12,580 nt of DNA from HGM11525 sp036307445 (GTDB lineage Bacteria; Bacillota; Clostridia; UBA1381): assembly GCA_036307445.1 (NCBI GenBank), contig JAXJXP010000026.1, forward strand, positions 1-12,580, read 5' to 3'. The stretch's first letter is position 1. Each line of letters starts with the position of its first letter. The notes under the pieces were generated by a model. It did no database searches, was not told the origin of the DNA, and saw only the letters and a list, made by a program, of their open reading frames with translations. The position numbers and the translations under genes are program-made. Below, piece after piece: positions 6,657 through 12,580 of the stretch.

Positions 6657-6683
6657 CTCCAAAATTGTGTTTTTAAAAATATT

Positions 6684-6708
6684 AAAAATGCCCACCTATA
6701 ACGGGCAT
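6684..6708 (-). terminator. Intrinsic terminator of spoIVB
   Basis: ATGCCC (6688-6693) pairs with GGGCAT (6703-6708) around a nine-base loop. On the minus strand it is followed by TTTTTAATATTTTT. It starts 14 bases past the spoIVB stop and separates spoIVB from the radical enzyme promoter. Confidence 0.75.
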
Positions 6709-6722
6709 AAGTGAGCATTAAG

Positions 6723-7868
6723 CTATTTAATTTTCTCTGCTTCAGATAGCATATTCTCAATAAATATCCCATAACCACGTGTAGGGTCATTAACAAAAAC
6801 GTGTGTCACAGCTCCCACAATTCGTCCATTTTGGATAATTGGTGAGCCGCTCATACCCTGAACAATACCGCCGGTTATGTTTAGAAGGTTTTCGTCTGTA
6901 ACACGAAGGCTCATACTTTTATTTGTTTTGGAATTGACTCGTGAAATCTGGTCTATTCTGATTTTGTATGCCTTAACGCCTGTGCCATCAACGTCTGAGA
7001 GTATTTCTGCATCGCCTTCTTTTACAAGAAATTCTGTGGCGACAGGGAGTTTAATACCTGTTATTTTTTCTGACAAATTACCGTAGAGGCCGAGGTCTGA
7101 ATTGGTGTTTATACTGCCCCATACCTCGCCGCTTATAATACCTGAAAGCTCACCCGGCTCGCCGCTTTTTCCTGCCTTTACCGATGTAACCTTGCAGGGA
7201 GAAAGACTTCCGTGACCGAGCGGCACAAGAAGCTCGGTGTCGCTGTCGCATATTGCGTGTCCAAGTGCTCCAAAGTCGTAGTTTTCGGTAGTGAATGTAA
7301 GAGTTCCTATACCTGCTGCGGAATCCCGCACCCACATACCGACCTTATAGCCATTTTCACCCTTTTGTCCGCGAACGGTAATATCAAAAAGTTCTGTTCC
7401 CCTGCATATTGTAAGAATATTCACCCTTTGTGATGAAAGTATATCAGAAAGCTGCTCGGTGCTTTCGGCAGGTGCTCCGTTTATTTTTTTAATTAAATCG
7501 CCCTTTTTAACTCCTGCAATTCTTGCGCCGCCGATTGTTTCCACACCAACCACCATTACGCCGTCTGCGTAAATTCTGACTCCTATCACCTCGCCTGAGG
7601 CATAGACATATTGTTCGGGCACGACAGAAACCTCGACTGTTTTAATAGGCACAGCTCCAAACAGCTCTGCCGTAACGTTTTGCACGCCGACCGATGCTGT
7701 GTTAATGGCACCGTCCTCTGCAGAAAGTCGCACAAGTCCGTTTGGATACGCACTGTAATGTGCATTTTCTGTGAGGGTTATTTTGCTCGGTACGGAAAAG
7801 TAAGCCGTCGTAATAACCGATATAGGTAATATAGCGCACAGGGCGCGGTAGATATTCTTTTTCATCAT
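6723..7868 (-). CDS. spoIVB: SpoIVB, forespore S55 serine protease
   Basis: 381 residues. In spore formers SpoIVB is made in the forespore, crosses into the intermembrane space and cleaves SpoIVFA, which triggers pro-sigma-K processing. Residues 5-28 are one hydrophobic membrane or signal segment behind MMKKN. A PDZ domain spans about 102-168 (GVMVVGVETIGGARIAGVKKGDLI). The S55 peptidase domain follows: KVGMWVRDSAAGIGTLTF, catalytic His204 in FGALGHAI, a GEVWGSINTNSDLGLYG block, and catalytic Ser340 in GIVQGMSGSPIIQNG, then VNDPTRGYGIFIENML. Two adjacent ATGs (7868, 7865) sit at acceptable distance from AAAGGA; either may be used. A GTG at 7895 would place that site inside the gene. It is normally followed by spo0A; here the radical enzyme operon and malic enzyme come between. 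I could not identify a clear sigma-F or sigma-G promoter. Confidence 0.96.
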   Translation of the reverse strand: MMKKNIYRALCAILPISVITTAYFSVPSKITLTENAHYSAYPNGLVRLSAEDGAINTASVGVQNVTAELFGAVPIKTVEVSVVPEQYVYASGEVIGVRIYADGVMVVGVETIGGARIAGVKKGDLIKKINGAPAESTEQLSDILSSQRVNILTICRGTELFDITVRGQKGENGYKVGMWVRDSAAGIGTLTFTTENYDFGALGHAICDSDTELLVPLGHGSLSPCKVTSVKAGKSGEPGELSGIISGEVWGSINTNSDLGLYGNLSEKITGIKLPVATEFLVKEGDAEILSDVDGTGVKAYKIRIDQISRVNSKTNKSMSLRVTDENLLNITGGIVQGMSGSPIIQNGRIVGAVTHVFVNDPTRGYGIFIENMLSEAEKIK

Positions 7869-7953
7869 ATATGTCCTTTCGATAATTTTTGACACATATT
7901 ATATTATTTCGGAAAGAACCTTTTTCAATTACGGCAATTTTTTCAAATTCGAG

Positions 7954-7982
7954 TGGACAGTTTTGCGATTTTGTGGTATTAT
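7954..7982 (+). promoter_or_regulatory. Sigma-A-type promoter of pcrA
   Basis: TGGACA (7954-7959), a 17-base spacer and TATTAT (7977-7982) match the consensus boxes at 5 of 6 positions each. TGG directly before the -10 makes it an extended -10 promoter. The leader to ATG 8020 is about 31 bases. It lies in the divergent gap with spoIVB. Confidence 0.75.
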
Positions 7983-8019
7983 TATTTCATATGTGATTTG
8001 AAATTATTTGGAGGAAATT

Positions 8020-10206
8020 ATGGATTTTAGCCGATTTAACGAAAAACAAAAAGAGGCGATATTGCAGACGGACGGACAGGTGCTGGTGCTTGCAGGCGCA
8101 GGCAGCGGAAAGACCACTATGCTTGTAAGTCGCCTTGCATATATACTCGAAACAAAGAATATAAGACCTTACAATATCCTTGCCATCACCTTTACAAACA
8201 AGGCGGCGGCAGAGATGCGTGAGCGAATTGAGGCGAGAATTGGACCTGTTGCACGCGATATGTGGATTTCCACCTTTCATTCAGCTTGCGTCAGACTTCT
8301 TCGCGGCTGCTGTGAGAGGATAGGCTTTGACCCAAGCTTTGTTATTTATGACACAGCAGACTCAAAGACCGTTTTGAAGGATTGTATGAAAGAGCTTAAC
8401 ATAGACGAAAGGCTGATGCCGCTTAAGATGCTGCAAGGTGAAATTAGCCATGCAAAAGATAACCTTCAGGACGTTACGGCATATGCACGTATCAACGCCA
8501 CCGACCACAGAAAAAAGGTGATTGCAGATGTTTATGAGCTTTATCAGCAGAAGCTTAAAAAGAACAATGCGCTTGACTTTGACGATATAGTGTTCTCGAC
8601 GGTCAGAGTTCTGTCGGAAAACCCCGACATACTGGAAAAGCAGCGTGAGCGGTTTAAGTATATAATGGTTGACGAGTATCAGGATACCAATAATGCACAA
8701 TATATGTTGATTTCGCTTTTGGCAGGCGAGGACGGAAACATTTGCGTTGTCGGTGATGACGACCAAAGCATCTATCGTTTCCGTGGCGCAAATATCAGAA
8801 ATATTCTTGACTTTGAAAAGGAATACCCCAATGCACACGTTGTTAAATTGGAGCAGAATTACCGTTCTACTTCAAATATTCTAAATGCCGCCAATGCGGT
8901 AATTGCACATAATCGTGGCAGAAAGGGGAAAAATCTCTGGACATCAAAGGACGGCGGAGATTTGATTTTCAGCTTTGTTGGACAGAATGAACGTGATGAG
9001 GCAAGATTTATTGCAGGTCAGATTTCTGACAGGGTGAAAAAAGGGGCAAAATTCTCCGATTGTGCAATTTTGTACCGCACAAATGCGCAGTCCCGTGTGC
9101 TTGAGGAAATGCTTTTGCAGTATGCCGTTCCGTATCGTGTACTGGCGGGGTTGAGGTTCTATGATCGTAAGGAAATCAAGGACATTATCGCATATCTTCG
9201 AATAATTCATAACCCTGCTGACAGTGTTAGTCTTAAGAGGATTATAAACGAGCCGAAAAGGGGAATAGGTGCGGCTTCTATTGAAAAGGCGGAGAATATA
9301 GCGGCGGAAAATGATATTACCTTGTTTGAAACGGTGCTTTTTGCAAATGAGTATAACGAGCTTTCAAGAGCCGCAATTAAGATGGTAGAGTTCGGAAGAC
9401 TTATAAAGACCTTCCAGAAGACAGCTGAGGTAACTCACGTTTCCGACCTTGTGGCGAGAGTTTTAAACGAGAGTGGATATATGGCAATGCTCGAGCTTGA
9501 AAACAGCGTAGAGTCGAGAACAAGAATAGAGAATATAAACGAATTTATGTCGGCAGTTACAGAGTACGAAAAATCGGCAGAAAGTCCGTCTCTTGGCGGA
9601 TTTTTGGAGAATGTAGCACTTGTTTCCGAGATTGACGCATATGATGAGGATCAGGATGCGTGTGTGCTTATGACTGTACACAGTGCAAAAGGTTTGGAGT
9701 TCCCTGTGGTATTTGTAGCAGGACTCGAGGACGGACTTTTCCCGTCGGCAAGGTCAAATACCGATGAGGATATTGAGGAGGAGCGCCGTCTTTGCTACGT
9801 AGCAATCACTCGTGCAAAGCAAACTTTGTATGTTACCATGGCTCGCCAGAGAACGATTTTCGGAAAGACTACACCTGCTTTTCCGTCAAGGTTTTATAAA
9901 GAAATACCTTCTGAGTATATTAAGGACGTAAGCCCTGCTATTGACAGAGCTGTCAAGACTGCAACAGAGACCTTCCGCCGCAGTGCACCGTTTGTTGAAA
10001 CCTACAAAAAGCCGACTGCTGTTAAGGCAGACAATGTTTCGGGCAGCACCTTTACAACAGGCGACAGAGTTTCCCATGCAAAATTCGGTGAGGGAGTTGT
10101 CAAGGCGGTTACACCATTTGAACGTGATGCACTTCTGGAAATTGAGTTTGTAACTGTTGGAACTAAGAGACTGATGGCAGCGTATGCGAAATTAAAAAAG
10201 ATATAA
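8020..10206 (+). CDS. pcrA: PcrA/UvrD-type ATP-dependent DNA helicase
   Basis: 728 residues, a normal size for PcrA. It is a superfamily 1A 3'-5' helicase for repair, plasmid replication and clearing RecA or stalled RNA polymerase from DNA. All motifs are present: Q motif FNEKQKEAI (6-14), Walker A AGAGSGKT (25-32), Ia TFTNKAAAEM, II VDEYQDT (217-223), III GDDDQSIYRFRGA (245-257), IV LEQNYRS (277-283), V TVHSAKGLEFPVVFVAGLEDGLFP (about 552-575), and VI EEERRLCYVAITRAK (587-600). The C-terminal FTTGDRVSHAKFGEGVV (679-693) is the Tudor-like fold that binds RNA polymerase in Gram-positive PcrA. ATG 8020 has GGAGG five bases upstream; a TTG at 8008 would overlap that site. It is divergent from spoIVB and followed 11 bases later by the HAD gene, probably its co-transcribed partner. 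The usual ligA partner is not seen. Confidence 0.97.
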   Translation: MDFSRFNEKQKEAILQTDGQVLVLAGAGSGKTTMLVSRLAYILETKNIRPYNILAITFTNKAAAEMRERIEARIGPVARDMWISTFHSACVRLLRGCCERIGFDPSFVIYDTADSKTVLKDCMKELNIDERLMPLKMLQGEISHAKDNLQDVTAYARINATDHRKKVIADVYELYQQKLKKNNALDFDDIVFSTVRVLSENPDILEKQRERFKYIMVDEYQDTNNAQYMLISLLAGEDGNICVVGDDDQSIYRFRGANIRNILDFEKEYPNAHVVKLEQNYRSTSNILNAANAVIAHNRGRKGKNLWTSKDGGDLIFSFVGQNERDEARFIAGQISDRVKKGAKFSDCAILYRTNAQSRVLEEMLLQYAVPYRVLAGLRFYDRKEIKDIIAYLRIIHNPADSVSLKRIINEPKRGIGAASIEKAENIAAENDITLFETVLFANEYNELSRAAIKMVEFGRLIKTFQKTAEVTHVSDLVARVLNESGYMAMLELENSVESRTRIENINEFMSAVTEYEKSAESPSLGGFLENVALVSEIDAYDEDQDACVLMTVHSAKGLEFPVVFVAGLEDGLFPSARSNTDEDIEEERRLCYVAITRAKQTLYVTMARQRTIFGKTTPAFPSRFYKEIPSEYIKDVSPAIDRAVKTATETFRRSAPFVETYKKPTAVKADNVSGSTFTTGDRVSHAKFGEGVVKAVTPFERDALLEIEFVTVGTKRLMAAYAKLKKI

Positions 10207-10217
10207 GGAATATAAGA

Positions 10218-10868
10218 ATGATTAAACTGGTAATTTTTGACTTGGACGGAACATTATTGAATACCTTGCCGACTATTGCATATTACGGCAATAAGGCTCT
10301 TGGGGAGTACGGTTTGCCCGCTATAGAAACAGAGCGATATAAGACACTTGTCGGTAATGGCAGAGATTTGCTTATCCACCGTATGCTTGCTGAAACAGGT
10401 GATGACAACTCCGAACTCTATCAAAAGGTTGGAGCTGTTTACGATAAGGCTTATGAGGCGGACCAGTTGTATCTGACCGAACCGTATGATGGTGTAGAGG
10501 AGCTTTTGTCGGAGCTTAAGAAAAAGGGAGTACGGCTTGCGGTTTTGTCAAACAAACCCGACAATGTAGTAAAGCCGATTGTGGACAAGATGTTCGATGG
10601 TGTGTTTGCAGAGGTTTGGGGCAAGAGAAATGATTATGCTGTAAAGCCTGCGCCGGATAGCGCGCTTGAAATATGCAAAATTGTCGGTGTAAGTGCAGGT
10701 GAAACAGCATTTGTCGGCGATACGTCGGTAGATATCGAAACCGGCAAGAACTCAGGGTTTTTATCTGTCGGAGTAGAGTGGGGATTTCGTACAAGAGAGG
10801 AGCTTGAAAGGGCTGGTGCGGATTTTATTGCAGAACATCCTTTGGAAATAATCGAAAAGCTCAAATAA
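10218..10868 (+). CDS. HAD-family hydrolase, phosphoglycolate phosphatase-like
   Basis: 216 residues. A cytoplasmic haloacid dehalogenase-type phosphatase of the Gph/PGMB class. Motif I is FDLDGTLLNT with nucleophile Asp8 and acid/base Asp10; motif II is Ser111 in VLSNKPDN; motif III is Lys143 in VKPAPDSAL; motif IV is GDTSVDIETGKNSG with Asp168 and Asp172. An alpha-helical C1 cap lies between residues 15 and about 85. The SNKPD and GDTSVDIETG versions are typical of phosphoglycolate phosphatases, which remove 2-phosphoglycolate arising from DNA repair of 3'-phosphoglycolate ends, a reasonable fit with the co-directional pcrA. Substrate cannot be fixed from sequence; pyrophosphatase or sugar phosphatase activity is possible. 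The start is supported by AAGGAA upstream, and the gene ends at a strong terminator. Confidence 0.92.
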   Translation: MIKLVIFDLDGTLLNTLPTIAYYGNKALGEYGLPAIETERYKTLVGNGRDLLIHRMLAETGDDNSELYQKVGAVYDKAYEADQLYLTEPYDGVEELLSELKKKGVRLAVLSNKPDNVVKPIVDKMFDGVFAEVWGKRNDYAVKPAPDSALEICKIVGVSAGETAFVGDTSVDIETGKNSGFLSVGVEWGFRTREELERAGADFIAEHPLEIIEKLK

Positions 10869-10872
10869 AAAT

Positions 10873-10906
10873 ACCGCTTTCCAATAGGAAAGCGGTTGAT
10901 TTTTTT
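10873..10906. terminator. Bidirectional terminator between convergent operons
   Basis: ACCGCTTTCC (10873-10882) and GGAAAGCGGT (10887-10896) form a perfect 10-bp stem with an AATA loop. On the plus strand TTGATTTTTTT follows; on the minus strand TATTTTTATTT follows. It can end both the pcrA-HAD transcript and the efp transcript, whose last stop codon is at 10908. Confidence 0.93.
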
Positions 10907-10907
10907 G

Positions 10908-11372
10908 TTATTCATCATCGTGATGACAGTCATCACAGTCGCAATCGCAATCAAACTCAAGTTCGATTTCTTCGCGACAGTTCGGGCAGATGATGGGCGC
11001 TTCGTCATCGAGCGCCTCGAAGTCAACCATTACGTCCTCGTTGCAGTTGGGACACTGAATTTCAAAGAACCCCATATCCTCGTCGTCATCATAGTCCATA
11101 ATGTCAAAATCGTCGTCATCGTCGTCTTCATAATCGTCATCATCGTCAAGGTCGTAGACGATTTCTTCTACGTCGTGAAGATCTTCGTCAATGTCGGAAA
11201 CCATTTCCTCAAGCTCGTCGGCCTGATAGCAGACGTCGTCCACTGTTTCTGCAATCTCGCCGATTGTTTCAATTATTTTTAAAAGCAGCTTGTTTTCAGC
11301 CTTGTCTGCATCAAGATTCATACCATCAGCAAGACCTTTAAGGTAAGCAGCTTTAGAAGTTAAGCTATCCAT
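10908..11372 (-). CDS. Acidic protein with zinc ribbon and cysteine-rich tail, co-transcribed with efp
   Basis: 154 residues from ATG 11372, chosen because AGGAG lies 8 bases upstream; an earlier TTG overlaps that site. The N-terminal 20 residues (MDSLTSKAAYLKGLADGMNL) resemble the conserved start of a small Clostridia family I recall being named after C. difficile CD1247, whose role is unknown; this match is from memory. Residues 22-72 are probably helical. Residues 73-100 are almost all Asp, Glu and Tyr. Then come CPNC (107-110) and CPNC (129-132), a four-cysteine zinc ribbon. The end, CDCDCDDCHHDDE, adds four more cysteines and two histidines. It begins 21 bases after the efp stop, so the two form an operon. 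The acid run and Cys/His tail suggest metal or nucleic-acid-mimic binding, but no function can be assigned. Confidence 0.85.
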   Translation of the reverse strand: MDSLTSKAAYLKGLADGMNLDADKAENKLLLKIIETIGEIAETVDDVCYQADELEEMVSDIDEDLHDVEEIVYDLDDDDDYEDDDDDDFDIMDYDDDEDMGFFEIQCPNCNEDVMVDFEALDDEAPIICPNCREEIELEFDCDCDCDDCHHDDE

Positions 11373-11393
11373 ATTGAATGCTCCTCTCAAGAA

Positions 11394-11951
11394 TTAAACT
11401 CTTTCCATATATTCGCCTGTTCTTGTATCAACTCTGATAACATCATTTTCGTCAACGAACAAGGGAACCATAATAGTAGCTCCTGTTTCGAGTGTAGCAG
11501 GTTTTTTAGCACCTGTAGCAGTATCACCCTTGAAGCCCGGCTCTGTTTCGGTAATAGCAAGCTCTACGAATGTAGGAGGCTCAATACCAAATACATTGCC
11601 CTTGTATGAAAGAATCATACATACCATATTTTCCTTAACGAATTTCAAAGAATCGCCAACCTGGTCAGCGCCGATAGGAATCATATCAAATGTTTCCTGA
11701 TCCATAAAATAATAAAGGTCTCCATCGTTGTATGAGTACTCCATATTTTTTCTTTCGATGTGAGCCTTAGGCATCTTCTCGTCGGGACGGAAGGTCTTTT
11801 CAACCACGCCGCCTGTGATAACGTTCTTAAGCTTTGTTCTTACGAAAGCAGCACCCTTACCCGGCTTAACGTGCTGGAACTCAACAACCTGAAATACGTT
11901 GCCGTCCTGCTCAAAAGTAACACCGTTTCTAAAATCTCCGGCTGTAATCAT
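11394..11951 (-). CDS. efp: Elongation factor P
   Basis: 185 residues, the family length. EF-P binds the ribosome between the P and E sites and relieves stalling on polyproline stretches. The N-terminal KOW-like domain carries the loop VKPGKGAAFVRTKL with Lys32 at its tip, the residue that is modified in many bacteria. The OB domains contain DLYYFMDQETFDMIPI and GIEPPTFVELAITETEPGFKGDTATGAKKPATLETG, both diagnostic. The C-terminal GATIMVPLFVDENDVIRVDTRTGEYMERV matches the family end. ATG 11951 has GGAGG upstream. It is the first gene of a two-gene unit with the acidic zinc-ribbon protein and diverges from tRNA-Trp. No EF-P modification gene is in the window. Confidence 0.98.
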   Translation of the reverse strand: MITAGDFRNGVTFEQDGNVFQVVEFQHVKPGKGAAFVRTKLKNVITGGVVEKTFRPDEKMPKAHIERKNMEYSYNDGDLYYFMDQETFDMIPIGADQVGDSLKFVKENMVCMILSYKGNVFGIEPPTFVELAITETEPGFKGDTATGAKKPATLETGATIMVPLFVDENDVIRVDTRTGEYMERV

Positions 11952-11986
11952 AATTATATTCCTCCAATGTATATTTAATCATATAT

Positions 11987-12015
11987 ATTCTAATATATTT
12001 TTCCTGAAATTACAA
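11987..12015 (-). promoter_or_regulatory. Sigma-A-type promoter of efp
   Basis: On the minus strand TTGTAA (12015-12010), a 17-base spacer and TAGAAT (11992-11987) form a good promoter. The leader to the efp start would be about 30 bases. The -35 lies about 60 bases from that of the divergent tRNA promoter. Confidence 0.7.
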
Positions 12016-12074
12016 GTATTTTTTGCAATAAATATAAAATATATGAAATTAGAGAGAAAAAGGACAAAAAAAGC

Positions 12075-12103
12075 TTGACAAGATGGATGCTTTTTAGTAT
12101 AAT
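12075..12103 (+). promoter_or_regulatory. Consensus sigma-A promoter of tRNA-Trp
   Basis: TTGACA (12075-12080), exactly 17 bases, and TATAAT (12098-12103): both boxes match the consensus perfectly, as expected for a strongly expressed stable RNA gene. Transcription would start about 12 bases before the mature tRNA 5' end. Confidence 0.92.
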
Positions 12104-12122
12104 GTTTTGGTAACAAATAAAT

Positions 12123-12196
12123 AGGGGTATGATGTAATGGTAACATGCCGGTCTCCAAAACCGTTCTTGAGGGTTCGAGTCCTTCTACCCCTGCCA
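12123..12196 (+). tRNA. tRNA-Trp (anticodon CCA)
   Basis: The cloverleaf is complete. The acceptor stem pairs AGGGGTA (12123-12129) with TACCCCT (12186-12192), followed by discriminator G and an encoded CCA (12194-12196). The D stem is ATGT/ACAT with GG in the loop. The anticodon loop CTCCAAA (12153-12159) carries CCA at 12155-12157. The T arm is GAGGG/CCTTC around TTCGAGT. The anticodon stem has one mismatch at its outer pair (C12148 against T12164). It has its own consensus promoter and a terminator immediately downstream. Confidence 0.96.
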
Positions 12197-12200
12197 AAGA
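12178..12200 (+). repeat. Direct repeat, left copy (3' end of tRNA-Trp)
   Basis: These 23 bases, covering the end of the T loop, the T-stem and acceptor 3' strands, CCA and AAAGA, recur exactly at 12352-12374. This is the arrangement left by site-specific integration into a tRNA 3' end (attL/attR-like), although other duplication routes are possible. Confidence 0.75.
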
Positions 12201-12235
12201 CAAAAGAACTGCCTGATAGCAGTTCTTTTGTTTTG
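12201..12235 (+). terminator. Intrinsic terminator of tRNA-Trp
   Basis: CAAAAGAACTGC (12201-12212) pairs perfectly with GCAGTTCTTTTG (12219-12230) around a six-base loop, followed by TTTTG. It begins four bases after the tRNA CCA and lies inside the segment bracketed by the duplicated tRNA end. Confidence 0.9.
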
Positions 12236-12351
12236 AAACAGGGATAGGACGAGAACCCGTAGGGTGAGATCGCGAAGCCACCAAGAATCCGAGCGAAAGC
12301 GAAGGGTGATTGGAAAGGGCGAAGCATACAAGCGAGGCAAAGCCGAGTCGT
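12236..12351. repeat. G+C- and purine-rich intergenic segment between tRNA-end copies
   Basis: This stretch is compositionally unlike the A+T-rich DNA around it and contains repeated short purine-rich motifs of the CGAAGC, CGAAAGC and CGAGGC type, plus small self-pairings such as ACCC-GTA-GGGT (12255-12265) and GGC-AAA-GCC near 12336-12344. No credible gene is present; open frames across it on the minus strand simply run through the tRNA. It resembles dispersed sequences found beside tRNA genes in gut Clostridia, but that is from memory. Confidence 0.45.
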
Positions 12352-12374
12352 AGTCCTTCTACCCCTGCCAAAGA
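12352..12374 (+). repeat. Direct repeat, right copy of the tRNA-Trp 3' end
   Basis: An exact 23-base copy of 12178-12200, 174 bp away, including the encoded CCA and following AAAGA. The 5' part of a tRNA is missing, so it is not a second tRNA gene. Confidence 0.75.
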
Positions 12375-12428
12375 AATGAAGAGTGGCTTCAGCCGTTCTT
12401 AATTCCACGATTTATATAATCCTTGGGT

Positions 12429-12453
12429 GGCAGAGAACTACTGTAGCTCTGCC
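12429..12453. repeat. Inverted repeat downstream of the OadG-like gene
   Basis: GGCAGAG (12429-12435) pairs with CTCTGCC (12447-12453), and inside CTA (12438-12440) pairs with TAG (12444-12446) after a two-base bulge. It lies 20 bases past the stop of the minus-strand gene at 12473. No T-run follows on the minus strand, so it is at best an imperfect terminator or an mRNA 3' end stabiliser. Confidence 0.4.
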
Positions 12454-12472
12454 GTCTAACAAAATTTTTGCT

Positions 12473-12580
12473 TTATTTTGAGAATTTTGTAGCCAGATAA
12501 ACTATAACGGATATTGCAGCCATAACAATGAATATAGCGAGCATACCCTGTCCCATAAGCTTAACTGCTGACATTAAATC
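12473..12580 (-). CDS. Small single-pass membrane protein, OadG-like, cut by the window edge
   Basis: The last 35 codons are visible and end DLMSAVKLMGQGMLAIFIVMAAISVIVYLATKFSK. A short amphipathic lead with LMGQGM is followed by one hydrophobic membrane segment and a basic end. This is the layout of the gamma subunit of sodium-pumping decarboxylases (OadG) and of the very short OadG-related subunits in Clostridia, which anchor the decarboxylase to its membrane beta subunit. An ATG at 12574 could be the start of a 33-residue protein, but the upstream sequence is outside the window, so start and neighbours cannot be judged. If the neighbours to the right are a biotin-dependent decarboxylase, the call is strengthened. 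Confidence 0.55.
   Translation of the reverse strand, partial: DLMSAVKLMGQGMLAIFIVMAAISVIVYLATKFSK

Noticed and set aside
7880..7960. Sigma-G or sigma-F promoter for spoIVB
   Set aside because: Such a promoter is expected from the family, but I could not find a -10/-35 pair with convincing matches; a weak TTGAAA-16-TAATAT pair is not enough to report.
8008..8019. TTG start four codons upstream for PcrA
   Set aside because: It overlaps the GGAGG ribosome site that serves ATG 8020.
11070..11160. Simple-sequence repeat of CGTCAT/CGTCGT type
   Set aside because: It is explained by Asp codons (GAT, GAC) of the acidic protein and is not a CRISPR or independent repeat.
10896..11282. Plus-strand frame rich in Val and Ile
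   Set aside because: It is the complement of the Asp-coding GAT/GAC run of the acidic protein and has no upstream ribosome site.
12352..12374. A second tRNA-Trp gene or tRNA pseudogene
   Set aside because: Only the 3' third is present; no D arm, anticodon arm or 5' acceptor strand can be found upstream.
11979..12408. Two long minus-strand reading frames crossing tRNA-Trp
   Set aside because: They run through the tRNA, its terminator and the duplicated tRNA end, have no ribosome site, and are the familiar false ORFs created by antisense tRNA sequence.

Overview
The window looks like chromosomal DNA from an anaerobic, endospore-forming member of the Clostridia (Bacillota), probably a gut Oscillospiraceae-like lineage. 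The evidence is a Spo0A gene, a SpoIVB gene, an oxygen-sensitive glycyl radical enzyme with its activase, A+T-rich intergenic DNA and strong Shine-Dalgarno sites. The family-level placement is inference. Layout: the minus strand carries, from left to right, the 5' part of an exported protein of unknown function (1-347), spo0A (733-1512), an NAD-type malic enzyme (1735-2907), a radical-SAM glycyl radical enzyme activase (3094-4002), an AraC-type DNA-binding domain fused to a glycyl radical enzyme (3993-6605) and spoIVB (6723-7868). The plus strand then carries pcrA (8020-10206) and a HAD phosphatase (10218-10868). A shared bidirectional terminator separates these from a minus-strand pair, an acidic cysteine-rich protein (10908-11372) preceded by efp (11394-11951). 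A plus-strand tRNA-Trp (12123-12196) diverges from efp. The right edge holds the end of a minus-strand single-membrane-segment protein resembling OadG-type small subunits. How the genes work together: Spo0A commits the cell to sporulation, and SpoIVB is the forespore protease that signals late mother-cell gene expression. In most spore formers these two genes are adjacent. Here about 5.2 kb separates them, holding three metabolic genes: malic enzyme, activase and radical enzyme. The activase and radical enzyme overlap by 10 bases and form one post-translational activation pair. The radical enzyme has an N-terminal AraC-type DNA-binding domain, which suggests an enzyme and a regulator in one reading frame, or two products from one frame because a second start with a Shine-Dalgarno site lies at the domain boundary. 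Non-coding DNA is also informative. Positions 513-688 hold two units of one repeat with identical ends but different cores; the larger can fold as a three-way junction. The 3' end of tRNA-Trp, 23 bases including CCA, is exactly repeated 174 bp downstream, bracketing a compositionally distinct segment that resembles a miniature integrated or dispersed element. Good sigma-A-type promoters are visible for the malic enzyme, pcrA, efp and tRNA-Trp. No CRISPR array, transposase, rRNA or phage gene was seen.
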